NCBI GenBank assembly: GCA_963775805.1
Contig: CAVZKG010000001.1
Location: 744,001 to 808,000, forward strand
Origin: JAFAMB01 sp963775805
Lineage (GTDB): Bacteria; Verrucomicrobiota; Verrucomicrobiia; Chthoniobacterales; JAFAMB01
DNA length: 64,000 nucleotides
Reading direction: 5' to 3'
Made by a program: the position numbers and the translations under genes. Positions 1 to 7,268 of this stretch are shown here, piece by piece (position 1 is the first letter of the stretch; each line of letters begins with the position of its first letter). Under the pieces are notes generated by a model, which was not told where the DNA came from, made no database searches, and saw only the letters and a program-made list of their open reading frames with translations.

Positions 1-377
1 AGTCGCTTTCAACCGACCTGAACGAACGGCACCCGTTCGATATTGAGATTTGCCGTATACCGCCGGGCAAAAGCAATTGGCCGTATCACTCGCACAGCGC
101 TCAGTGGGAGTTTTACCACGTGATTTCCGGTACCGGTTTTGTCCGGCACCTGGACGGTACGACTCCCATCCAGGCCGGCGATGCGTTCATCTTTGCACCG
201 GGCCAACCCCATCAGATAACCAACGACGGCTCAGAGGATGTACTTCTTTACATCGTGGCAGACAATCCGATCGGCGAATCCTGCTATTATCCTGACAGCG
301 AGAAATGGAGCGTGAACTCGCCCGAACGCAGAATTATCCGTTCCGCACCATTGGATTATTACGAAGAGGAAGAGTGA
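1..377 (+). CDS. Cupin-domain protein, 5' truncated by the window edge
   Basis: An open frame enters from the left edge and stops with TGA at 375-377. The visible 124 residues form a single cupin barrel: a first metal-site motif rich in histidine (PYHSHSAQWEFYHV), the glycine turn ISGTG, and a second motif with PGQPHQ. Small cupins of this kind bind a metal or small ligand and often act as sugar or mannose-6-phosphate-type isomerases, dioxygenases or sensors. The sequence alone does not say which. The C-terminus is acidic (four glutamates). The start lies outside the window. Confidence 0.75.
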   Translation, partial: SLSTDLNERHPFDIEICRIPPGKSNWPYHSHSAQWEFYHVISGTGFVRHLDGTTPIQAGDAFIFAPGQPHQITNDGSEDVLLYIVADNPIGESCYYPDSEKWSVNSPERRIIRSAPLDYYEEEE

Positions 378-555
378 CGACGCTGCTATAGGAAAGTCGA
401 TTGAGCGGCAGCCAAAGGTTTCCTCTCTCAATAAGGAGCGAATCGATCAAAAATTGCTGGACAAACCGAAGCAAAAAGGCACCTTTTGCAGCTCCGGCGG
501 ATTCCAGATCGTTTCCTCCGGCATTATCCCCGGAAACGTGGATCCAGTGGAAATT

Positions 556-628
<73 letters not shown>

Positions 629-1283
629 TAACTGCATAAGCATAAAGGACTTACGCTCGGCGGCGAATGCAAAACACCGCGAGTCAGATCAAAAAGTCAG
701 ATCAGCGTTGTAAGTTCCTCACACGTTGGACATACGGAAGTTCTCAGATTTCGCGTCGTCGCCACGTCAAATCTCACCAACCAGAAGATGCCGTGCTTCT
801 CAAATAGGCGAACGAGACCCAGTCACCTCGTCGACCGCGACGGGGAAAAGGCTATTGCCTTCAATGGAATCCGGATAAGCAGCGGCAGGTCTTTCAACTT
901 GCCGCCTGGTCACGGCCGGCATAATTGCAAAACTCCTCTGCCCGCTCAAGAGCGTTATTGACAGTGGGTGGATTTACCAATGCTTCTCCAATTGCTTGAT
1001 CGCTTTGGCGAGGTCTTCAATAACGGATTTCCGCTTCTCACGAGCGCATTTTCCGCGGACCCCTTTCGCCCCTGTCGCAGGGGGAAGAGACGGTGACGGG
1101 TGACATGGTTGCCTTGCCTCACGTCTTGAGGACTGGTTCTCGACGCAATGCTTGAATCCGCCACGCGCCAGAAGAAGGTTACTGCGCCTCAGGCCGGCGC
1201 CTGGCCATTGTTGCGTTGCTCGTCTCCCTTTAGCTGACCACCCGCATTCCGTTCTATCGTCGCTGGGCTCCCTGGAAAAAGGA
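629..1283. other. No recognisable gene
   Basis: Short frames in this 655-base stretch are not convincing. The most protein-like trace is on the minus strand near 970-1040, a lysine-rich helix ending in KQLEKHW and a stop, which may be the tail of a lost gene. A short direct repeat (GTCAGATCA twice near 683-704) is visible. Confidence 0.4.
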
Positions 1284-1531
1284 TCATCTCCACACCCTCG
1301 GGCCAGCGAAGGCTCGCTTGGTCAATACCGGCCTTATTGCTCCAGTCCTTCTGATTATGACTCGAAATTGATCCCCTAGGTCCCGTAGTTCAGGCAAATT
1401 TTTCGGCGGATCCCTTTTGACATACAAAAATAGCATTCCTTCCCGTTTTCTTCCCCTACGCCAACGGTATGGACCCAACTGGCTCCCCGGAGTCGCGTGG
1501 CAAGTTTTTGAGCTGCTTCATTGACACTCAT
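1284..1531 (-). pseudogene. Frameshifted 'VGVG' module protein, partner of the broken protease
   Basis: Two minus-strand frames join into one sensible protein. The first starts MSVNEAAQKLATRLRG and contains HTVGVGEENGKE. The second continues LFLYVKRDPPKNLPEL and RRTGAIRPVL. A single-base frameshift near 1440 separates them. A VGVG strand followed by a YVK-type strand is typical of the small domain found beside or fused to bacterial chymotrypsin-fold proteases. Its ATG at 1531-1529 overlaps the TAA of the upstream protease frame, so the two were probably translationally coupled. It is unlikely to yield a functional product as it stands. Confidence 0.5.
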
Positions 1532-2170
1532 TAAACGTGATGTCCCGAAATTAACTGTACCCCACCGAATAATTTCTGCACAGTGGTCACTGGAACGATC
1601 CATCCTATGTCGCCCCCTGCCGCAAATACAACTCCGATTGCGGCATCGCCGACCTCATTTACTACTAGACTTCCCGAATCTCCAGGAATCGCGAAAGCCC
1701 CACTACTCCCACGCACTGTCCATACATTTTCGAACCATGCCAATGCCTTGAAATGCGTGCACCTATAAGGCAATGGCAAGTAGCTCACCGTTGAAGCCTC
1801 AACAGTCCCAGTTGTATACCCTGATGATCGACCAAACTTTTTGACTTGCATGCCAGAGGCCAGAGGCAAAATCCTCGAAGGAGTCGTAGCCACCATGCTG
1901 ATCGCCCTGCCAGGAGCTGACGGCACCTTCCGTAACCAATTTCGCAATCGCAACATCGGACTGATTGACCTCGACCAGTTCTACCACCCCACTCCTTAAT
2001 TCGACGATCCGGGCATCATTTGCGATATGTCGTGGAGCCTGATTCGGTCCTGAATCAATGTTTGCGGGCGACATTATAGGCTGCCCGACAGGCCGAAAGG
2101 AGGGGAGCTGGTTGCGCGGAGCCGAAGTGGATCGTCTTAGCCTCGGCCAGCCGGAAACATTAGTTGCCAA
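1531..2170 (-). pseudogene. Frameshifted chymotrypsin-like (S1-fold) serine protease remnant
   Basis: The upstream frame (from about 2170) contains VNQSDVAIAKL, matching the region of the catalytic aspartate in short bacterial S1-fold proteases. A frameshift near 1920 moves the reading into a second frame with GMQVKKFGRSSGYTTGTV and then PGDSGSLVV, which holds the nucleophile serine motif GDSG. The catalytic histidine region is not seen, so the 5' part is missing as well as shifted. Family assignment rests on the GRSSGYTTG and GDSGS motifs. The locus is judged inactive. Confidence 0.6.
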
Positions 2171-2495
2171 ACGGATCGATACCGCCTCGACGGCCCTCTT
2201 TGCACACAGCTCCGTGGACGAGTTGAGCGACTTGGATCTAAGCTACTCTCCACCGCTCAACAGCCCATGGGATCCGTTGCAATCGAGTGCTCAGGCTTGG
2301 TTGAAGCGCGTCGGCCCGGTAGATCAACATAGAACTTACGGTTAACTGATCCATGAATTCCTGTGTTTTTTAAGAACCGAGAAATTCCTGTTTGATTCAG
2401 CCGAGCTCTAAACATCGTGGGGCTCGTTCAATGAGTGGCCGGAAATTAACAGCCGTGTCGACGAAGCTTTGCTAAGTGAATCTGGGCAGAGTCGG
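2171..2495. other. No recognisable gene
   Basis: About 325 bases between the protease remnant and the end of the arsenic operon. Overlapping short frames here have shadow-like composition, and no clear terminator was found. Confidence 0.35.
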
Positions 2496-2921
2496 TTATG
2501 TTTGGACGGGAAAGGTCTTTAGGTAGTTTTGGATTTGATCCCGCACCCGACGAAAGAGCGACAAGCGCTCCTCTTCGGTGCCTTGCAGCGCTGCTGGGTC
2601 CTCGAACGCCATGTGAAAACGCCTTGAAGCTCCAGGAAAAACCGGGCAGGCTTCCTTAGCGTTGTCGCAGACGGTCAGCACGTAATCAAAGGCTTGGCCT
2701 TCGAACTCATCGACGTGTTTGGAACGGTGGCCGGAAATATCAATGCCAAGCTCTTTCATCACGGCGATCGCTTCCTGCCTCACCTGGCCGGGCCGCGTCC
2801 CAGCGCTTTCAACATCAAAGCGGTCTCCTCCAGTATGCTGTAACAGCCCTTCGGCCATTTGGCTCCGCGCAGAATTGCCGGTGCAAAGAATTAAAACGCG
2901 TTTCTTCATCATCTCAGACAT
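2496..2921 (-). CDS. arsC: Arsenate reductase, thioredoxin-coupled (LMW-phosphatase fold)
   Basis: Reduces arsenate to arsenite in the cytoplasm using thioredoxin. The 141-residue protein has the P-loop CTGNSARS with nucleophile Cys13 and Arg19, as in low-molecular-weight phosphatases. Two further cysteines, Cys85 and Cys92 in VCDNAKEACPVF, correspond to the redox relay of the Staphylococcus-type ArsC. The length is normal. It is the last gene of a minus-strand operon, five bases after aqpS. Several start codons are possible (Met1, Met4, Met5). The arsenite it makes is the substrate of the channel and methyltransferase encoded just upstream. Confidence 0.93.
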   Translation of the reverse strand: MSEMMKKRVLILCTGNSARSQMAEGLLQHTGGDRFDVESAGTRPGQVRQEAIAVMKELGIDISGHRSKHVDEFEGQAFDYVLTVCDNAKEACPVFPGASRRFHMAFEDPAALQGTEEERLSLFRRVRDQIQNYLKTFPVQT

Positions 2922-2926
2922 CGGTA

Positions 2927-3640
2927 TTAGTGATTGTTTTCAGCCGGCGTGGGTGTACGAAATACTACTTCCTTCGCATCGGAAGAAAGCGAAGGCACAA
3001 GCCAGCGAAAGAGCATAGTCGCAGCAAAAGCGCCGAGGAGTTGCGCCAATACAAATCCCGGTACATCGAATGGACGTATCCCGGCAAACGTGTTGGTGAA
3101 TGTCCGGGCGAGTGTTACTGCCGGGTTAGCAAAGGAGGTAGAAGCTGTGAACCAGTAAGCGGACGTGATGTAAAGACCCACGGCTACCGGCACCGCTTGG
3201 GAACGCAGACGGACACAGCCCAAAATGACGCTGAGCAGGCCGAACGTTGCCACGAACTCACTAAGGAGCTGCCCGCTTCCGGAACGTGCGTGCTGGGAGA
3301 ACTGTAGGAGGGCCTCGCCGAACATAAGATGCGCGGTGCCGACGCCCAGGAATGCGCCGAACACCTGGGCGGCGATGTAGGCAGGAACATGGTTCCAGGA
3401 AATACCGCCTTGGGAGGCATCAGCAAGCGTAACTGCAGGGTTGAAGTGCGCGCCAGATATTGGTCCGAATACAAATATTAGTGTCGTCAATGCGGCACCC
3501 GTCGCTAGCGTGTTGGCCAGCAAGGCTATGGCGATGTTTCCATCAGACAGTTTCTCTCCCATAATGCCGGAGCCCACTACTGCCGCTAAAAGAAACGCAG
3601 TTCCTAAAGCTTCTGCGGCAACGCGACGCGAAAGAGTCAT
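2927..3640 (-). CDS. aqpS: MIP-family aquaglyceroporin, AqpS-like arsenite channel
   Basis: A 237-residue membrane channel with about six transmembrane helices and both NPA boxes: HFNPAVTL around Asn67 and FANPAVTLAR around Asn172. General MIP channels conduct water, glycerol or metalloids. Placement between arsM and arsC points to downhill exit of arsenite, the AqpS strategy known from rhizobial ars operons, where the channel replaces ArsB or Acr3. No other arsenite pump is encoded in the window. Spacing to arsM is 12 bases and to arsC five bases, so co-transcription is likely. Substrate choice is inferred from context. Confidence 0.9.
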   Translation of the reverse strand: MTLSRRVAAEALGTAFLLAAVVGSGIMGEKLSDGNIAIALLANTLATGAALTTLIFVFGPISGAHFNPAVTLADASQGGISWNHVPAYIAAQVFGAFLGVGTAHLMFGEALLQFSQHARSGSGQLLSEFVATFGLLSVILGCVRLRSQAVPVAVGLYITSAYWFTASTSFANPAVTLARTFTNTFAGIRPFDVPGFVLAQLLGAFAATMLFRWLVPSLSSDAKEVVFRTPTPAENNH

Positions 3641-3652
3641 CGGGTAACCCTT

Positions 3653-4504
3653 TTAGGAACAGCACTCGGGAGCACAACACGCCGCATCCGGCTTGTCCGC
3701 ACGAATAAACGCGCCAATAAACTTGCCTTCGACTTCTCTCGCTAGCTTATCGACATCGTGTCCCTTGCCTGCCAGAAATGCACGAGCATCGTCGACGTTG
3801 TAAACCCGTGTTGCCTCTATATCAATCTTACCAAAACCGGCTTTAGCAAGTTTGGTCTTATATTCGTCATCGGTCAGTGCACCCGCAACGCAACCTACCC
3901 AGAGTTCTATACTCTTTTTGATTTCGGCTGGTACTTCGCCCCGCACCACCACATCGGAAACAGCAAAACGGCCACCCGGTTTGAGCACCCGAAACGCTTC
4001 CTGCAGCACACGATCTTTGTTGCCAGAAAGGTTGATGACGCAGTTCGAGATGATTACATCTACGGAACCGTCAGGAAGTGGGATATTCTCGATTTCGCCT
4101 TTGAGAAACTCGACATTGGTAAGACCGCTTTTGCGTTTATTTTCTTCTGCGAGTGCTAGCATCTCATCAGTCATATCGAGCCCGTAGGCCTTCCCTTTCG
4201 GACCGACTCGACGGCCAGAAAGCAGAACGTCAATGCCACCGCCTGAGCCGAGATCGAGCACGGTTTCTCCTGGCTTCAATTCAGCAAGCGCTGTCGGGTT
4301 GCCGCAACCCAAAGACGCTTTAACGGCCGTATCCGGCACTTCGTCTTTTTGGGCCGGATTGTAAAGGTTTGATGTTATTGGATCACACGACGCATCCTGC
4401 GCAGAACCACGGTCGCCGCAGCAACTCCCGGCGCCCAATGTGACACGCAGCGCTGCTTCACCATACTTATCACGGACAACATCTTTTACGTTCTCGATAC
4501 TCAT
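3653..4504 (-). CDS. arsM: Arsenite S-adenosylmethionine methyltransferase
   Basis: Converts arsenite to methylated arsenicals using SAM. The 283-residue protein has the SAM-binding loop DLGSGGG at 84-90. Conserved As-binding cysteines appear as Cys67 (LGCGNP), Cys155 (SNCVINL) and Cys205 (GCVAG). An extra N-terminal CC pair (28-29) precedes the domain, and the C-terminus ends in a cysteine cluster (CCAPECCS), common in bacterial ArsM. It starts 18 bases after the arsR stop and is the second gene of the operon. With ArsC it forms an arsenate to arsenite to methylarsenic route. Confidence 0.94.
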   Translation of the reverse strand: MSIENVKDVVRDKYGEAALRVTLGAGSCCGDRGSAQDASCDPITSNLYNPAQKDEVPDTAVKASLGCGNPTALAELKPGETVLDLGSGGGIDVLLSGRRVGPKGKAYGLDMTDEMLALAEENKRKSGLTNVEFLKGEIENIPLPDGSVDVIISNCVINLSGNKDRVLQEAFRVLKPGGRFAVSDVVVRGEVPAEIKKSIELWVGCVAGALTDDEYKTKLAKAGFGKIDIEATRVYNVDDARAFLAGKGHDVDKLAREVEGKFIGAFIRADKPDAACCAPECCS

Positions 4505-4522
4505 AGGGAGATATGCCTTTGC

Positions 4523-4879
4523 TTAGGTACAGACGGAGATAATTTTGCGGGGTTCGATCGCCTTGTTGCGCGTACAGCATTCGGCGTAGAGGAAGCTAAG
4601 CAGTTCTCTAAGCGATTCCGTGTCGGCGGAATACCGGAGAAATGTCCCTTCGCGGTGAACTTTCACCAAGTCCTCGTTTTTCAGCTTGTCCAGATGGTGT
4701 GAGAGCGTCGAGCTGGGAATTTCGAGCTCGGTGCCGATCTCGCCAACGATCAAGCCATCGGGATGAGCTGAGAGAAGAAGGCGCATGATTCGCAGGCGCG
4801 GTTCTGTGCCCATGGCTGAAAGCATGTCGGCAAACCGAGTTACCTGTTCGGGACTTTGTTTGTTAGTATCACTACTCAT
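4523..4879 (-). CDS. arsR: ArsR-family arsenic-responsive repressor
   Basis: A 118-residue winged-helix repressor. The recognition helix region is IPSSTLSHHLDKLKNEDLV, followed by the beta-wing KVHREGTFLRYS. There is no N-terminal CVC site. Instead a CC pair (101-102) and Cys117 lie near the C-terminus, which resembles the alternative As(III) site described for Acidithiobacillus and Corynebacterium ArsR proteins. ATG at 4879 was chosen; a TTG 18 bases further upstream is also in frame. It is the first gene of arsR-arsM-aqpS-arsC and is expected to repress its own operon until arsenite binds. Confidence 0.9.
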   Translation of the reverse strand: MSSDTNKQSPEQVTRFADMLSAMGTEPRLRIMRLLLSAHPDGLIVGEIGTELEIPSSTLSHHLDKLKNEDLVKVHREGTFLRYSADTESLRELLSFLYAECCTRNKAIEPRKIISVCT

Positions 4880-4893
4880 GTCTCTATATTTCC

Positions 4894-5022
4894 ACAAATA
4901 TCGAAACGTAGCGGCGCGTCAAGTTTCTTTATCGCATGGGCCAGGCATTCCGCTTGAAGAGCCGTTATCGAGGTCAATCGGCAGGTTTCTAGGATTGTAG
5001 CGTTACCACGAACAAATATCGA
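4894..5022 (-). promoter_or_regulatory. ars operon leader with a repeated 11-base box
   Basis: The box ACAAATATCGA occurs at 4894-4904, immediately upstream of the arsR ATG, and again in the same orientation at 5012-5022. AT-rich ATATCGA-type half sites are plausible ArsR targets, so these are candidate operators. No clear -35/-10 pair was assigned. The assignment is inference from position and repetition. Confidence 0.3.
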
Positions 5023-5030
5023 GGCGTGGA

Positions 5031-5353
5031 ACCGCTTGTGACCTCATTTATAGTGGAAAATTTCACGCCAAATAATTCACCTGCAGTGAAGAAGATCGAT
5101 TAGCTGCCGGGTTCAATTAGATCGTAGACTCCGAGGGAAACATTGGCGTCAGTCTACGTTTTGACTGAAATCGACAATGATTTGGTTTCCTCTCGTCCTC
5201 CCGCATCGCGTCGACACTGACGATTGGCAGGTCCCCAGATGGCCGCTTCGACTCGGCAGAAGTCTTGGTGCATACGCCAATAGCGTGGCCTTTTGCCGTC
5301 CGATGTTGCTCGCGACATCATTATCTTCAACAACCACCTTTTCGGACTCCGCA
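5031..5353. other. No recognisable gene
   Basis: About 320 bases upstream of the ars leader. Frames here have no recognisable content until the transposase-like stretch at 5354. It may be decayed mobile-element sequence. Confidence 0.3.
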
Positions 5354-5449
5354 GGGTTCGACGTCCGCGACGAAGACGTCACCCGGCTATCGCCGCTCGG
5401 GCATGGGCATTTGAACGTATTGGGTCGCTATGCCTTCACGCTTCCCGAG
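5354..5449 (+). pseudogene. Tn3-family transposase C-terminal remnant
   Basis: A short in-frame stretch reads VRDEDVTRLSPLGHGHLN followed by VLGRYAFTLPE. This matches the C-terminal signature of Tn3-family transposases (LSP....HIN..GRY.F). Sequence before and after does not continue the homology. The rest of the transposase and any terminal repeats are gone. It lies about 475 bases upstream of arsR, so the arsenic operon may once have been carried by a Tn3-like element. Confidence 0.45.
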
Positions 5450-5608
5450 TGCGAACCTTGGTCAGCAAGGCTAAATCCTGGGAACAAGGCAGCCGGTGTT
5501 CCCGTGCCAGTCGTCACATAAAACGAGCTGTATCGAGTTCTGGAGCATTTTCTTTTAGTCGAATGATCCTTGGAAAGCCTAAGCGTACGATTTTTTCCGG
5601 TTCGTGAG

Positions 5609-5881
5609 CTGACCCCCAATATGCGGGCGGGTCATCGTCTGCTTTGGTGGGCGAGAGACAAAGGCTTGCAAGACGCTTTGGCGGACGCCCTCTTCCGAGC
5701 CTACTTCACGGAAGGTCGCGACATCGGGAAAAATGAAGTGCTGACCCAGATAGCCGCCGAAGCCGGTTTGTCGGCAACGGATTTCAGGCGGTTTGTCGAA
5801 AGCGACAAAGGACTTGAAGAGGTACTCAAAGAGGAAGCTGAAGGAAAGCAGAGAGGACTGAACGGCGTGCCCTTCTTACAT
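5609..5881 (+). pseudogene. DsbA-family (FrnE-like) oxidoreductase C-terminal fragment
   Basis: The frame contains MRAGHRLLWWARDKG, ALFRAYFTEGRDIG and LTQIAAEAGLS, hallmark segments of the helical insertion and C-terminal half of DsbA/FrnE-type thioredoxin-fold proteins. It then reaches NGVPFL, the cis-proline region, where the frame breaks. The N-terminal half with the CxxC active site is absent. It is truncated at both ends and not functional. Confidence 0.6.
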
Positions 5882-5945
5882 TGTTGCCGCAGGCCTCCAA
5901 AGTGGACAACCCCTGTTCCAGAGCGTTAATTCGCTTGGAACGGCA

Positions 5946-6197
5946 GTGACCGGACGAGCGCTAAACCGCTACAACGCCTGGGCAGCGATTCGGAAGCGGG
6001 CCAAGACGGCGGGTTTTCTCACCCCCGTCGGATGTCACACCTGGCGGGCAACCGGCATTACGATTTATTTGGAGAACGACGGACGGCTCGAGCACGCCCA
6101 GCAGATGGCCGGACACGAATCTCCGAGAACAACCAAGCTATATGACCGGACAAAGGACGAGATTACACTCAGTGAGGTGGAGCGTATCCGGCTATGA
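5946..6197 (+). pseudogene. Tyrosine recombinase (integrase) C-terminal fragment
   Basis: Eighty-three residues cover only the C-terminal catalytic part of a phage-type integrase: CHTWRATGI (His and Arg of the active site), GHESPRTTKLYDR (His plus the nucleophile Tyr) and EVERI near the end. The N-terminal SAM-like domain and the first catalytic Arg are missing. Together with the Tn3 remnant it marks the ars flank as former mobile DNA. Confidence 0.7.
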
Positions 6198-6206
6198 CGT
6201 TTGATC

Positions 6207-6692
6207 CTAAATCGTGTCACTTTTCAATTTAGCTGAGATCACCCCGTCAAGTGAAAACGCGCCGCCACCCTGTAAGATAAGAGCTAACGCGATGGCCCAA
6301 AGCAGCAAATCGTATTCAATACCTTCGCTCTTTTGGTTTCCTAGCCAGTTGATGAAAAACCCGAAATGAACGTGAACTAAGATAGCCGCTACCAACATGT
6401 CAAATCCGAGGGCAAAGGCGGCGATCCTGGTAAGAAAACCTAAGAATAATGCTATCGGTCCTAGAAACTCAGTAAGCATTGCCAAGACAGCAAAGACCGC
6501 AGGCGTACCCATTTTATCGGTGAAAGATGCCATCGATGACGCGAAACCGGAACCTCCGAACCAACCAAGAACTTTTTGGGCGCCGTAGGGAAACATTGCG
6601 ACCGCCAGCAATAAGCGCAAAGTGAGCGGAGCGACAGATCCCGACGTCTGAAACAGACTAAACGCGAGCTTTCTCATAAAGCTTTTGAACAA
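6207..6692 (-). CDS. DoxX-family membrane protein
   Basis: A 161-residue protein with four hydrophobic helices and the DoxX pattern: LRLLLAVAMFPYGAQKVLGWFGG near the N-terminus and FLGPIALFLGFLTRIAAF in the middle. DoxX proteins are small inner-membrane proteins of uncertain biochemistry, variously linked to quinol oxidation, redox stress or thiosulfate. No partner gene adjoins it. Its stop lies ten bases beyond the end of the integrase remnant on the other strand. A second, unrelated-looking DoxX protein occurs at 21329. Confidence 0.85.
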   Translation of the reverse strand: MFKSFMRKLAFSLFQTSGSVAPLTLRLLLAVAMFPYGAQKVLGWFGGSGFASSMASFTDKMGTPAVFAVLAMLTEFLGPIALFLGFLTRIAAFALGFDMLVAAILVHVHFGFFINWLGNQKSEGIEYDLLLWAIALALILQGGGAFSLDGVISAKLKSDTI

Positions 6693-6912
6693 TGTGAAAT
6701 GGTACCAGAAGCGAAGTTAAAAGAGAATCCAACTCTCACCGGTTTTTTAGGTATAGCGAGATGAGAACATAAAACGGTTCTTGACCGATAATCGGTTCTA
6801 AGTAGGGCGTCCTTCGCTAAAACCAGGATGGGAGGATGAGGAATGCCTCAAGTCACCGCTGCGATATAGCGGCACTGCCCATACCCACTGTGGACGATTA
6901 TGTGACTATTAG

Positions 6913-7204
6913 TCACGCTTCGACGATTACTCGTCGTCTAAGCGCGGGACCTGGCGGCAGCGTCTCGAATGCATTCCGCATGTTTATCTCGCGGAAGGCA
7001 ATTATGCCGCGTAACTGGAGTCGAGCCGCAGCGCCGCCAATAAAGGCCGCCGGATCGGGGTGGTGCAGCAGAGCACACATACTGCCCGACGACGAGGTCG
7101 AACAGCACGGGATCGGCGAAATCCTCTGCGGTCGCCTTGCGGAAGTCGATGTCGTGGGGCAAGTGTTCGGGACAGTCATCACCCACCGCTGGTGCATCGT
7201 TCAC
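6913..7204 (-). pseudogene. SAM-dependent methyltransferase remnant, frameshifted
   Basis: One minus frame reads FADPVLFDLVVGQYV. A shifted frame continues PDPAAFIGGAAARLQLRG and IIAFREINMRNAFETLPP. Joined, they match the central part of class I methyltransferases (FD.VVGR.VL...DPAA.LR..A..LRPGGI..F.E). The SAM-binding glycine loop and the C-terminus are absent. It is a fragment with at least one frameshift. Confidence 0.45.
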
Positions 7205-7268
7205 TGGTCCTTGGGCGCGCCCATGTCTGGCTTTGACCGCGCTAGGACCGCATCAGGTGGGACGGTCT

